DNA of 44,383 nt from Candidatus Gaiellasilicea maunaloa (GTDB taxonomy: Bacteria; Actinomycetota; Thermoleophilia; Gaiellales; Gaiellaceae), in assembly GCA_024330215.1 (NCBI GenBank), contig JANDLU010000022.1:1-44383 (forward strand), written 5' to 3'. The notes under the pieces are model-generated. The model did not search any database. It was given only the letters and a program-made list of their open reading frames with translations, and was not told the origin of the DNA. Below, one piece after another: positions 30,255 to 39,009 of the stretch (position 1 is its first letter; each line of letters opens with the position of its first letter). The position numbers and the translations under genes are program-made.

Positions 30255-32396
30255 CTAGGGAAGCGGCACGTAGCCGAACTCGGGTTTGGCGCCGAGCTCG
30301 CGGATGTCGCTGCTCGCCGGGTCGAGCTCGTTCGGGGAGAACGTCGGCTCGATCGTCACCTCGACTCGGAACGGCACCGTGGCCGGGATCAGCAGCTTGG
30401 GCGGCCCGAGCACCTTGCACTGGTTGAGGACGGCGCGGCGCTCGTGCAGGACTCGCCCGATCGAAGGTTGTTTCTTGGGCCCGACGACGACCGTCCCGAC
30501 CTTGACCGTCACCTTGCCGGGTTTGTTGGGCCCGCACGAAGCGACGCGCGAGAGCACGACCTTGGCGTACCCACGCGGATTCTCGGTTGTGGCGAACTGG
30601 TTGAAGGCGGCCGCCGAGCTCATCCAGCCGTCGCCGAGTACTCCGCTGCGAGCTGAGGTAAGGCGCAGCGGCCCATCGAGTCGGTAGAGCTGCAGCGACC
30701 CGTGCGGTGCGCCGACGCGCGTGCCGACGACATCAGCGTCGTTCTCGGCGACGACCCAGCGATAGCCGGGATCGGGGGTGAGGGTCCCGTCCGGGAGCGC
30801 GAGGTCCGGACTCAGCGTCGGGCCGGGGCCTGGTGCTGGGCCGTCGATGCTCCAGACCTGCTTCAGCGAGCGGTTCCAGAACTCGAGTAGGTGGATCCCG
30901 TTCGCGTCGTCGACCGCAGCGCCGAGGAAGAGCGCCGGCTCCCCTCCGGTTGCCCGGTCGAGCCAGTCGACCGGCTGCGGCGCGTTCTCGTAGAGGCGCC
31001 GGGCGAAGTCGTTCTGACCCTCGGCGGCATAGATCTCGGCGGTCACGTTCCAGCCGACGACGAGCGCGCCGACGGCCCCCGCGAGCACGGCGGCGCGGCG
31101 ACCGCGGACGAGGCTGCGGGCGACGAGTAGGGCGACGGAGAGGATCAGCACGACGACGAGCGCCTGCTCGATCCGTTCCCCCTCCCAGCGCCAGACCCGG
31201 TTCGGCAAGGCAGCGATCGCCAGGCCGGGGGCGTCGTAGTAGGGGTACTTGTCGAGCTCGTACGGCGTCGTCAGGAGGACGTACAGGGCGACGAGCGCTG
31301 CGCCGCCCAGCGCGAGGAAGCGTCTGCCGGGCCGCTCGAGCACGAGCGCTGTTCCGGCGAAGAGAAGCGGCGCGACGTAGATCAGGTTCCGCTCGACCGT
31401 CACGGTCCCGAACTCGGTCGAGATGTAGGCCGCCTTCACGGCCGTGTAGAGGCCGAACGTGAAGAAGGCGGCGAGCGCGGTGAGGACGAACGCGCGCACG
31501 TTGCGATCCGGATCGCGCCCCCGTGTCAGCACCGCGGCGAGCCCGGCGACGAACGGGAGCACGCCGATCCCGATCACGAGTGCTCCGAGCGCGCGCAGGC
31601 CGTAGTCGAACATCCGCTCCTTGTAGAAACCTGTGGCGCGATACCACTCCTCGGAGCGGTGGCCGAGGAAGGCGCTGAGCGCGAGCGCCGCACCGAGGCC
31701 GAGCACCGCGAGCCCGACGTAGTCGGTGCGCGTCCAAGACGCGCGGCGACGGCGGAAGGCGGGGTGCTGCCAGCCGGCGAGCGCGAGCGCGAGGCCGAGC
31801 ACGGGGATCAGGATCGAGAGTTGGGCGCGAACGAGGAACGCGCCCGCGCAGACGATGCCCGCGAGCCCGATCGTCCAGCGGGTCGGCCGTCCGACGGCGC
31901 GGACGATGAGCCACAACGCCGCCGTCGCGACCGGGTACGCGAGCGGCTCCTCGACGAGGAAGGGCGCGTACGAGAGCGCGGGAATCGCCGCCGCTGCGAC
32001 GGCCGCGCCGAGCGCCCACGGTTTCGAGACGATCGTCCGCGCGAGCGCGTGGGCCGGGAAGATCGTCGCCGTCATCACGAGCACGCCGATGAACTTTGCC
32101 GCCTCGTAGGCATTCGCGGTGTCGTCGATCCACCAGGCCGGCGCGACGAGGTAGGAGTAGAGCGTCTGGGCGTCATAGGGGGAGCCGCGCCGCGCAGCCT
32201 CCCCGGTCTCGGCGATCGCCCGCGAGATCTGGGCGAACTCGAGCTCGTCGGTGAAGATCGTCGGCGAGTCGTGTCGGCTCGCCTGCCAGCCGTAGAGACA
32301 GCAGAGCAGGACGTAGCCGAGCACGAGCGGGAGAGCGTCGAGCGCGCGGTCGAGCGGCCGCCGGCCGGCGGCGTCGGCGGGGGTCGAAGCCGTCAC
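30255..32396 (-). CDS. Large polytopic GT-C-like membrane glycosyltransferase
   Basis: A 713-residue protein with about 13 membrane helices in its first 450 residues. An early luminal-type acidic motif, FTDELEFAQISRAIAETG (near 46-63), is the pattern of GT-C enzymes that use polyprenyl-phosphate sugars. The last 260 residues are soluble (DPGYRWVVAENDADVVG, VKVGTVVVGPKKQ, beta-rich) and would face outside. It could use the lipid-sugar made by the GT2 at 7331. GTG at 32396 overlaps the preceding gene's stop (GTGA). The acceptor, whether glycan or protein, is unknown. Confidence 0.75.
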   Translation of the reverse strand: MTASTPADAAGRRPLDRALDALPLVLGYVLLCCLYGWQASRHDSPTIFTDELEFAQISRAIAETGEAARRGSPYDAQTLYSYLVAPAWWIDDTANAYEAAKFIGVLVMTATIFPAHALARTIVSKPWALGAAVAAAAIPALSYAPFLVEEPLAYPVATAALWLIVRAVGRPTRWTIGLAGIVCAGAFLVRAQLSILIPVLGLALALAGWQHPAFRRRRASWTRTDYVGLAVLGLGAALALSAFLGHRSEEWYRATGFYKERMFDYGLRALGALVIGIGVLPFVAGLAAVLTRGRDPDRNVRAFVLTALAAFFTFGLYTAVKAAYISTEFGTVTVERNLIYVAPLLFAGTALVLERPGRRFLALGGAALVALYVLLTTPYELDKYPYYDAPGLAIAALPNRVWRWEGERIEQALVVVLILSVALLVARSLVRGRRAAVLAGAVGALVVGWNVTAEIYAAEGQNDFARRLYENAPQPVDWLDRATGGEPALFLGAAVDDANGIHLLEFWNRSLKQVWSIDGPAPGPGPTLSPDLALPDGTLTPDPGYRWVVAENDADVVGTRVGAPHGSLQLYRLDGPLRLTSARSGVLGDGWMSSAAAFNQFATTENPRGYAKVVLSRVASCGPNKPGKVTVKVGTVVVGPKKQPSIGRVLHERRAVLNQCKVLGPPKLLIPATVPFRVEVTIEPTFSPNELDPASSDIRELGAKPEFGYVPLP

Positions 32397-34195
32397 TCGG
32401 CGATCGCCTCGACGAGGCTCGAGGGTGCGACCGTCGTGTCGCGACGGACGAAACGGCAGGGCACGCCCGCGCCGGTGCAGGCGTCGAGGACGTGCTGGAG
32501 CCGCTCGACGGGCGCGTCGGGGATCGAGACGAGCACCTCCTCGAGCCCGGGCACGAAGCGGCCGGCGTCGGCGAGATCGCCGATCACGATCACGCCCTGG
32601 ATCCGGCGCCGCCGCAGGCGCGTGTTGTCGTCGAGGAAGCCGATCACCCGCTCGCCGGCCGTCTCCTGGAGCTCGCGCGCGAGGCTTCGCCCGGAGCGGC
32701 CGGCGCCGACGATCAGGACGCGGCGGCCGCCGCGGTCGCGAAGCTGAGGCAGCGCCCGCAGGACGAGGCGCGAGGTCGCGACGAGAACGAAGCAGAGGAG
32801 CGCATCGACGACGAAGATCTCAGCCGGAAACTCCTTCAACGGCCTCGTCGCAGCGAGCAGGCCGAGCGCGATCGGCGCCGAGACGAACGTCGCGGCGGCG
32901 AGCGCGGCCAGGTCGCGCGCGCCGGCGTAGCGCCAGATTCGGCGGTAGACGACAAAGCCGACGAAGGCGACGTAGCGGGTGCCGAGGAGGATCGGCAGCG
33001 CCGCGACGAAGACCTGGCGCTGGTAGCCCGTGCCGAGCCCGTCGACGAGCAACAGGTAGGCGGCGCCGAACGAGGCGAGGATTGCCGCGAAGTCGGCGAC
33101 GACCTCGACGAGCCGGCGCGTCTGGAGGAGCGCCGGCGACGCGGTCACGTCCTCCTCGCCTCGGCGGCTGCGCTCCTCGAGGTCGGCGAGGACGCTCGCG
33201 AACTGGACGAGCAGGACGAAGGTCAGGAGGACGCCCACGATCGTCACCCTCGGCTCGTCGAGGATGTTGTAGGCGACCCCGGTCGCTCCGATCGCGGTCG
33301 CGACGGCGGCGAGGAGCGCCACTGCCTTCGTCTCGGACATCCCGTAGTAGACGAGCCGGTGGGAGGTGTGGTCGCGGCCCCCGTGGTGGATCGGTCGGCG
33401 CTCGAGCAGCCGGACAACGGTCACGAGCGTCGTGTCGAGAATCGGCACCGCAAGCACGAGCAGCGGCAGGAGGATCGTCGTCACCGTCGTTCCCGCGACC
33501 TTCCAGCTCGAGGAGAGGGCGAGCGCCGCGAGCGCGAAGCCGAGCACCTGGCTCCCGGAGTCGCCCATGAAGACGGCAGCCGCCCGTCCCGGCCGCAGAT
33601 TGAAGGGAAGGAAGCCGGCGCAGGCCAGCCCGAGCGACAGCGCGAGCACGAGCGCGACCCGATCGGGATGCTCGGTGACGGCGTCGAGCGCGTAGTAGGC
33701 GCAGGCGATCGCGGCGAGGGTCGCGGCCAGCCCGTCCATGTTGTCGAGCAGGTTGAAGGCGTTCGTGATCCCCACGAGCCAGACGAGCGCGATCGCGGTC
33801 GCGAGTACGTCGTTGTCGACGATCTCGACCGAGAGGCCGCTTGCCAGCACGATTGCAGCCGCCCCGAACTGGGCGCCGAGCTTCGCGATCGGGCTCAGGT
33901 CGAAGAGGTCATCGGCCAGTCCGGCCGCGAAGAGGAGGGCGGAGCCGGCGAGCACGCCCAAGAGCTCCGAGCTCGCGTCCACCGCCCCGACCGCGATCGC
34001 GAGCAGGATTCCCGCGGAGAAACCGGCAAAGATCCCGACGCCGCCGAAGCTGGGCGTCGCTCGCTCGTGCCAGCGCTCGCCCGAGGGAATCGCGACGAGC
34101 CGTCCACCGCTCGGCCCGCCGAGGGGGGAGCGGAGGAGCGTCCAGAGGACGACGGCTGCGACAGGGAAGGCCGCGATCGCGACGGCGGCGCTCAC
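32393..34195 (-). CDS. WecA-type sugar-1-phosphate transferase fused to a CapD/FlaA1-like N-terminal region
   Basis: A 600-residue two-part protein. Residues 1 to about 330 are a polyprenyl-phosphate HexNAc-1-phosphate transferase (GT4/MraY family), with catalytic DDLFD, NAFNLLDNMDGLA, FMGDSGSQVLGF and HHGGRDHTSHRL. Residues from about 350 match the membrane and Rossmann (CoA_binding_3-like) parts of CapD/FlaA1/WbpM proteins: RRVLIVGAGRSGRSLARELQ and VIGFLDDN. The SDR catalytic domain that normally follows is absent. So it starts glycan synthesis on the lipid carrier, and the second half may regulate or anchor it. GTG start at 34195. Confidence 0.85.
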   Translation of the reverse strand: MSAAVAIAAFPVAAVVLWTLLRSPLGGPSGGRLVAIPSGERWHERATPSFGGVGIFAGFSAGILLAIAVGAVDASSELLGVLAGSALLFAAGLADDLFDLSPIAKLGAQFGAAAIVLASGLSVEIVDNDVLATAIALVWLVGITNAFNLLDNMDGLAATLAAIACAYYALDAVTEHPDRVALVLALSLGLACAGFLPFNLRPGRAAAVFMGDSGSQVLGFALAALALSSSWKVAGTTVTTILLPLLVLAVPILDTTLVTVVRLLERRPIHHGGRDHTSHRLVYYGMSETKAVALLAAVATAIGATGVAYNILDEPRVTIVGVLLTFVLLVQFASVLADLEERSRRGEEDVTASPALLQTRRLVEVVADFAAILASFGAAYLLLVDGLGTGYQRQVFVAALPILLGTRYVAFVGFVVYRRIWRYAGARDLAALAAATFVSAPIALGLLAATRPLKEFPAEIFVVDALLCFVLVATSRLVLRALPQLRDRGGRRVLIVGAGRSGRSLARELQETAGERVIGFLDDNTRLRRRRIQGVIVIGDLADAGRFVPGLEEVLVSIPDAPVERLQHVLDACTGAGVPCRFVRRDTTVAPSSLVEAIAE

Positions 34196-34203
34196 AGGTC
34201 GAA

Positions 34204-34209
34204 AGCGTA
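34204..34209 (-). promoter_or_regulatory. Candidate -10 (TACGCT) for the WecA-CapD fusion
   Basis: TACGCT reads 34209..34204 on the minus strand, 8 nt before the GTG at 34195, matching the leaderless pattern of other lead genes. Confidence 0.4.
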
Positions 34210-34226
34210 GCCCGGCCCGGTTAGGG

Positions 34227-34254
34227 CTTTGTGTGGGGACACGGGTTCTAGACT
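34227..34254 (+). promoter_or_regulatory. Palindrome GTGT-GGGG-ACAC and TAGACT before wzm
   Basis: CTTTGTGT (34227-34234) followed by GGGG and ACAC resembles the first half of the GTGTTG palindromes, with only 4-bp arms. TAGACT (34249-34254) lies 2 nt before the ATG at 34257, too close for a normal -10 unless translation starts further in. It could be an operator; evidence is weak. Confidence 0.3.
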
Positions 34255-34256
34255 AA

Positions 34257-35066
34257 ATGTCTGGTGTGACTACCTACCTCGATCTCTACCGCTACCGCGA
34301 GCTCTTCGGGAGTCTCTTCCGGCGTGACCTGCGCGCGAAGTACAAGGGCTCGGCGCTCGGTCTCCTCTGGTCGCTCGCGCATCCGGTGCTGCTGATGCTC
34401 GTCTACCTCTTCGTCTTCAGCGTGATGCTGAAGATCCAGCCAGCCGACACCGAGCATTACTGGCTCTTCCTGCTCGCAGGGCTGCCCGTCTGGGTCTTCT
34501 TCGCGACCTCGCTCCAGGCGGCCTCGCGGAGTCTGCTCGAGAACGCGAACCTGATCCGCAAGGTGCGCTTCCCGCGACAGCTCGTGCCGCTCTCGATCGT
34601 CGCGACCCAGCTCGTCAGCTTCGTCGTCATGCTCGCGATCGTGATCGCGCTCAGCCTCGTCTACGTGCCCGAGGCGCGCGTCACGGTCTGGCTCTCGATC
34701 CCGCTCGCGGCGCTCGCCGTCTGTCTCGTCACCGGAGTCGCGCTCGCGGTCGCATCGCTGAACGCGCTCTACCGGGACGTCGAGCACCTCGTCGCTGCGC
34801 TGCTTCTGCCGTGGTTCTTCCTCACCCCGGTGCTCTACTCGCTGGACGACGTCCCGGGGCTCCGCGAGCATCCGTTCCTGATCGACATCGTCCACTACGC
34901 GAACTTCCTCACGCCTGCCGTCGAGGCCGTCCGCGACCCGATCTTCTTCGGCGTGGCGCCCGCCGCCGGCGACGCGATCTACCTTGCGGTCTCGGCGGTC
35001 GCCGCGCTCGCGCTCGGCTCGTTCGTCTTCAGCCGCGTCGACGATCGCGTCGCAGTCGAACTCTGA
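34257..35066 (+). CDS. wzm: ABC-2 polysaccharide export permease (Wzm/TagG-like)
   Basis: A 269-residue permease with six hydrophobic segments. The start MSGVTTYLDLYRYRELFGSLFRRDLRAKYKGSALGLLWSLAHPVLLMLVY is characteristic of Wzm/TagG/KpsM-type exporters, and WFFLTPVLYSLDDVPG is the late conserved block. It would pair with the Wzt ATPase at 37801 to export an undecaprenyl-linked polymer. Unusually, the ATPase is not adjacent: a minus-strand gene and hemE-hemH lie between. It overlaps the convergent Ig-like gene by 38 nt. Confidence 0.9.
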   Translation: MSGVTTYLDLYRYRELFGSLFRRDLRAKYKGSALGLLWSLAHPVLLMLVYLFVFSVMLKIQPADTEHYWLFLLAGLPVWVFFATSLQAASRSLLENANLIRKVRFPRQLVPLSIVATQLVSFVVMLAIVIALSLVYVPEARVTVWLSIPLAALAVCLVTGVALAVASLNALYRDVEHLVAALLLPWFFLTPVLYSLDDVPGLREHPFLIDIVHYANFLTPAVEAVRDPIFFGVAPAAGDAIYLAVSAVAALALGSFVFSRVDDRVAVEL

Positions 35067-35850
35067 TCCGGCCGTCGTAGAGCCACGGCTCCCCTGGAGC
35101 GACACTGCCGGGCTCGTAGGCCGGGAGGCCGAGGTGCTCGCTCGGCTCGCCGAGGAGCAATGAAGGAAGCAGGAGCGGGTGGGCGAAGCCGGGATTCCGG
35201 CCGCCGCCCGGCGCCCACGGACGCAGCACCCTCTCCCTGCCCTCGAGCGAGCCGCCGACCGCGGCGAAGCCCTCGGCGTGCGCGTCGAGGATCCGCCGCG
35301 ACCAGTCGGACGCGGGGTGCGCGCCAGCGACCAAGTGGGCGGTCGCGACGGAATCGACCTCGACCAGAGGCTCCTCCTGAGACGCCAGCGCTGCGACTGT
35401 TTCCTCGTCGGCACCGCCGTGGACGACGACCGCGAGCCGGCGCTCGTCGATCCGCGGCAACACCTGAACCGGTAGCTCGAGCGGCGACGAGCCGATCTCG
35501 GCGAACCAGAAGCGGTACTCCTCGACGAGATCGAACGCGAGCCGGTACAGCCCGGGCGGCTGCGGCACGGCGAGCGCCACCGCCAACTCGGCCGCCTCAC
35601 CGGGCGCGACCGGGTGCGGGAACGGCGTCCGGGGGCCGTCCCAGACGATCGGGTTGCCGCGGTCGTCGAGCCAATGGTAGGAGAGCTGGACGCCGGCCTC
35701 GGATCGCGAGCGCCAGGCGGCCGAGCCAGCGTTCTCGAGGCGGATCCGCGCCGTCCCGCGCGTGCCCGCGCGCAGCTCCGGGAGCGCGTGCGCGAGCCAG
35801 CGGACCGCGAGCGGTCCCGCCGGGACGGGATGCTCGGTTGCCCTCTCCAT
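35029..35850 (-). CDS. Glycan-cluster protein with an Ig-like beta-sandwich domain
   Basis: A 273-residue soluble protein. Residues about 20-130 form a beta-sandwich pattern: ARIRLENAGSAAWRS, VQLSYHWLDDRGNPIVWDGPRT, VAPGEAAELAVALAVPQPPGLYRLAFDLV. This recurs in actinobacterial glycosyltransferases and polymer-export proteins and resembles carbohydrate-binding Ig folds. The C-terminal half has no recognised motif. The position between Wzm and the Wzt ATPase suggests recognition or modification of the exported polymer. There is no signal peptide. ATG at 35850. Confidence 0.6.
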   Translation of the reverse strand: MERATEHPVPAGPLAVRWLAHALPELRAGTRGTARIRLENAGSAAWRSRSEAGVQLSYHWLDDRGNPIVWDGPRTPFPHPVAPGEAAELAVALAVPQPPGLYRLAFDLVEEYRFWFAEIGSSPLELPVQVLPRIDERRLAVVVHGGADEETVAALASQEEPLVEVDSVATAHLVAGAHPASDWSRRILDAHAEGFAAVGGSLEGRERVLRPWAPGGGRNPGFAHPLLLPSLLLGEPSEHLGLPAYEPGSVAPGEPWLYDGRIRVRLRRDRRRG

Positions 35851-35858
35851 CGCGAAGC

Positions 35859-35865
35859 TAGCCTA
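35859..35865. promoter_or_regulatory. Overlapping divergent -10 elements between the Ig-like gene and hemE
   Basis: The 7-bp TAGCCTA reads TAGCCT on the plus strand (35859-35864), 6 nt before the hemE GTG. On the minus strand it reads TAGGCT (35865..35860), 9 nt before the other gene's ATG. The start codons are only 20 bp apart, so the two -10s share the same bases. Confidence 0.45.
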
Positions 35866-35870
35866 CTGCC

Positions 35871-36917
35871 GTGCCTGACCCGCTCCTCGCCGAGCCACTT
35901 CTAGTCCGCGCCGCCCGTCTCGAGCCCGTCGAGCGGACGCCCGTGTGGTTCATGCGCCAGGCCGGCCGGTCGCTCCCCGAGTACCGGGAGATCCGGAAGA
36001 CGCACTCGCTCTTCGACGTCTGCCGCGAGCCGGCTCTCTGCGCGGAGGTGACGCTGCAGCCGGTGCTCCGCCACGACGTGGACGCCGCGGTGATGTTCGC
36101 GGACATCATGCTGCCGCTCCTCGGGATGGGTGTCGACGTCGAGCTCGTCGAGAACATCGGCCCGGTGATCGCCGAGTCGATCCGAACCGCCGTTGACGTG
36201 GAGCGGCTGACGACGCCGGACCCGGAGGAGTCGGTGCCGTTCATCCTCGAGGCCGTCCGGATCGTCCGCCGCGAGCTCCGCCCCGACCAGGCCGTGATCG
36301 GCTTCTGCGGCGGCCCATTCACCGTCGCGGGCTACCTGATCGAGGGGAAGCCGAGTCGGGAGTTCCTCCAGGTGAAGCGGCTGATGTACGCGCACTCCGA
36401 GGTCTGGCACGCGCTGATGGAGAAGCTGACGACCGCCTTCTCGTCCTATATCCAGGCGAAGGTGCGGGCCGGTGCCGACGCGATCCAGCTCTTCGACTCG
36501 TGGGTCGGTGCGCTCTCGCCGGCCGACTACGAGGAGTTCGTGCAGCCGTACTCCGCCCGGATCCTGGCCGCGGTCGACTGTCCCACCATTCACTTCGGTA
36601 CCGGCACGGCGACGCTCTTGCGACAGATGGCCGACGCGGGCGGCGACGTGATCGGGCTCGACTGGCGCATCCCGCTCGACTGGGGCTGGCAGGTCGTCGG
36701 TGAGGATCGCGGCGTGCAGGGGAATCTCGACGGCGCTCTGCTCTTCGGTCCCTGGGAGCGGGTCGAGCGCGCGACACTCGACGTCCTTGCTCGCGCTGCC
36801 GGCCGACCGGGCCACATCTTCAATCTCGGCCACGGCGTCATGCCTGACACCGACCCGGAGATCCTTGGGCGGCTTCGGGAGCTCGTTCACGAGCAGACTG
36901 CGCGTGTTCCGGCATGA
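35871..36917 (+). CDS. hemE: Uroporphyrinogen decarboxylase
   Basis: A 348-residue enzyme converting uroporphyrinogen III to coproporphyrinogen III by four decarboxylations, in the cytoplasm. The N-terminal active-site block VWFMRQAGRSLPEYR is present, with FADIMLPLLGMG, GFCGGPFTVAGYLIEG, FDSWVGALSP and the closing NLGHGVMPDTDPE. Full length for the family. GTG start, apparently leaderless. It overlaps hemH by ATGA; in Actinobacteria its product goes through the coproporphyrin branch. The decarboxylation residues are all visible. Confidence 0.96.
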   Translation: MPDPLLAEPLLVRAARLEPVERTPVWFMRQAGRSLPEYREIRKTHSLFDVCREPALCAEVTLQPVLRHDVDAAVMFADIMLPLLGMGVDVELVENIGPVIAESIRTAVDVERLTTPDPEESVPFILEAVRIVRRELRPDQAVIGFCGGPFTVAGYLIEGKPSREFLQVKRLMYAHSEVWHALMEKLTTAFSSYIQAKVRAGADAIQLFDSWVGALSPADYEEFVQPYSARILAAVDCPTIHFGTGTATLLRQMADAGGDVIGLDWRIPLDWGWQVVGEDRGVQGNLDGALLFGPWERVERATLDVLARAAGRPGHIFNLGHGVMPDTDPEILGRLRELVHEQTARVPA

Positions 36918-37804
36918 CCACAGCGGTCGTCCTGATGGCGTACGGCTCGCCCGACCGGATCGAGGACGTGCCGGCCTACTACGCGGACATCCGCGGCGGC
37001 CGCCCGATCCGGCCGGAGCTGCTCGAGGACCTCGTCGCGCGCTACAGGCGGCTCGGGATCGAGGAGTCGAACCCGCTGAACGAGATCACCGAGGCGACGC
37101 GTGCCGCGCTCGAGGCCGAGCTCGGGCTGCCGGTGTTCACCGGGATGCGCCACTGGCAGCCGCGGATCGCGGAGGCGGCGGATCGTGCGATCGAGGGTGG
37201 GGCAGAGACGATCGTCGGGCTCGTGCTCGCCCCGCACTACTCCTCTATGTCGATCGAGAAGTACCGTGGCCTGCTCGTCGAGGCGGTCGGCGGTCGGGCC
37301 GAGCTGCGCTTCGTGGAGCGGTGGGGCGACGATCCCGGCTTCATCGCCCTGCTCGCCGAGCGCCTAGTAACATTGTGTTACAAGGGTTCACACGTCGTCT
37401 TCACCGCGCATTCGCTCCCGGCTCGCATTCTCGACGAGGGCGATCCCTACGTGGACGAGCTGAACTCGACGGCCGAGGCCGTCGTTCGGGTCGCCGAGCT
37501 CCACAACTGGTCGGTCGCCTTCCAGAGCGAATCCCCTACCGGTGAGCCCTGGCTCGGTCCCGACATCCTCGATCACCTCGACGAGCTCGCCGCAAGCGGC
37601 GTGCGCCAGGTCGTGATCTGCCCGGTTGGATTCGTCGCCGACCATCTCGAGATCAAATGGGACCTCGACACCGAGGCGGCCGAGCGGGCGCACGAGCTCG
37701 GGCTCGAGCTGCACCGGATCGAACTGCCGAACGCCGATCCTGCGTTCGTGCGCGTGCTCGGGGGCTTGGTCCGAAAGGCCATCGCGGTACCTTCCCGAGT
37801 GTGA
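36914..37804 (+). CDS. hemH: Ferrochelatase (actinobacterial coproporphyrin type)
   Basis: A 296-residue chelatase that inserts Fe(II) into coproporphyrin III in actinobacteria (also called CpfC). The catalytic histidine H166 is in FTAHSLPARI, the acidic partner E246 in VADHLEIKWD, and the substrate-side Tyr in MAYGSP (Y10). Residues 151-158 (LVTLCYKG) use rare AT-rich codons (CTA, GTA, ACA, TTG, TGT) and coincide with a palindrome at 37367. Start overlaps hemE (ATGA) and the stop overlaps wzt (GTGA), so the three genes are translationally linked. The last heme step (HemQ) is not in the window. Confidence 0.94.
   Translation: MTTAVVLMAYGSPDRIEDVPAYYADIRGGRPIRPELLEDLVARYRRLGIEESNPLNEITEATRAALEAELGLPVFTGMRHWQPRIAEAADRAIEGGAETIVGLVLAPHYSSMSIEKYRGLLVEAVGGRAELRFVERWGDDPGFIALLAERLVTLCYKGSHVVFTAHSLPARILDEGDPYVDELNSTAEAVVRVAELHNWSVAFQSESPTGEPWLGPDILDHLDELAASGVRQVVICPVGFVADHLEIKWDLDTEAAERAHELGLELHRIELPNADPAFVRVLGGLVRKAIAVPSRV
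37367..37381. repeat. GTAACA-TTG-TGTTAC palindrome inside hemH
   Basis: Six-base arms at 37367-37372 and 37376-37381 around TTG, with the same 6-3-6 geometry as the GTGTTG sites. It is read in frame through rare codons in an otherwise GC-rich gene. A related origin is possible but the arm sequence differs. Confidence 0.4.
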
Positions 37805-39009
37805 GAACAGGAGAGATCCGCGTGGACGCGGCGACGCGCCGCTTCCACGTGCATGCCCGCGAGGCGCGGACACTGAAGGAGCTCTTCGTGCTGCGGGGCC
37901 GCACCGAGGCCACGGACGTTTGGGCGTTGCGGGACGTCTCGCTCCAGGTCGAGCCGGGCGAGGCGGTCGGCCTGATCGGACGCAACGGCTCCGGCAAGTC
38001 GACGCTCCTCCGCCTGATCGCGGGGATCATCAAGCCCACCTCGGGCCGCGTCGCTGCGGGAGGCCGAATCGGCTCGCTGCTCGAGCTCGGCGCCGGCTTC
38101 CACCCCGACTTCAGCGGCCGCGAGAACGTCTTCCTGAACGGCGCCATCTACGGCCTCCGCAAGGCCGAGATCCGCGAGCGCTTCGACGAGATCGTCGCGT
38201 TCGCGGAGCTCGAGGGCGCAATCGACCGGCCGGTGCGGACGTACTCCTCCGGGATGTACATGCGGCTCGGCTTCGCGATCGCGGCGCACCTCGACGCGGA
38301 CGTGCTCCTGCTCGACGAGGTCTTCGCGGTCGGCGACGAGGCATTCCAGCGCAAGTGCTTCGGCAAGATCTTCGAGTTCAAGCAGCGCGGCGGCACGATC
38401 GTCTTCGTCTCGCACGACGCCGCGCAGGTCGAGCGACTCTGCGAGCGGGCGGTGCTCCTCCGCGACGGCGGCGTCGAGCTCTCCGGCCCGACCCACGACG
38501 CGCTCGTCCGTTACCGACGCGTGCTCGCGGCCGAGTCCGATCCTGCCGAGCGCGCGGCTGGTTTGCGCGAGTGGGGGACGGGCGAGGCGACGATTGCCTC
38601 GGCGCGGCTGGTCGGTTCCGGCGGCGAGGAGCGGCAGCAGTTCCTTGCCGGCGAGCCGTTCTCGCTGCGCCTGCGGATCGAGGCGGACGCGGACGTGGCT
38701 GCGCCGCTGCTCCAGCTCGAGCTCCGCGACGACGGCGGCCTGCTCGTTGCGTCCGACACGGTCGAGACCGCCGCCTTGGGCTGGGCGGACGGCGCGGGCG
38801 AGCGGCTGCTGCGCTACGACATCGAGCGGCTGCCGCTCTCGGACGGGCGCTTCCACCTCCGGCTCGGGCTGAGAGACGCGCCAGGCGGGCGGGTCCTCCA
38901 CTGGCTCGACGACGCGCTCGGGTTTCTCGTCTACCCCGCTGGCGAGGAGCGAGGTGTCGTGCGCCTGGAAGGGAGCTGGGCGCTCGAGGAGAAAACCCGA
39001 ACGCAGTGA
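37801..39009 (+). CDS. wzt: Polysaccharide ABC exporter ATPase (Wzt-like) with C-terminal substrate-binding domain
   Basis: A 402-residue protein. The first 240 residues are the ATPase: Walker A GRNGSGKSTLL, signature TYSSGMYMRLGFA, Walker B VLLLDEVFAVGDEAF, and SHDAAQVERLCERAVLL. The last 140 residues are beta-rich (RIEADADVAAPLLQLELRDDGG, RLGLRDAPGGRVLHWLDD), like the Wzt C-terminal domain that recognises the polymer's non-reducing end. Start GTG overlaps the hemH stop (GTGA). It should act with Wzm at 34257; the C-terminal domain implies a capped, specific polymer. Confidence 0.92.
   Translation: MRTGEIRVDAATRRFHVHAREARTLKELFVLRGRTEATDVWALRDVSLQVEPGEAVGLIGRNGSGKSTLLRLIAGIIKPTSGRVAAGGRIGSLLELGAGFHPDFSGRENVFLNGAIYGLRKAEIRERFDEIVAFAELEGAIDRPVRTYSSGMYMRLGFAIAAHLDADVLLLDEVFAVGDEAFQRKCFGKIFEFKQRGGTIVFVSHDAAQVERLCERAVLLRDGGVELSGPTHDALVRYRRVLAAESDPAERAAGLREWGTGEATIASARLVGSGGEERQQFLAGEPFSLRLRIEADADVAAPLLQLELRDDGGLLVASDTVETAALGWADGAGERLLRYDIERLPLSDGRFHLRLGLRDAPGGRVLHWLDDALGFLVYPAGEERGVVRLEGSWALEEKTRTQ

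Noticed and set aside
32492-34210. A 572-residue plus-strand frame
   Set aside because: Antisense shadow of the WecA-CapD fusion; highly charged and without domains.
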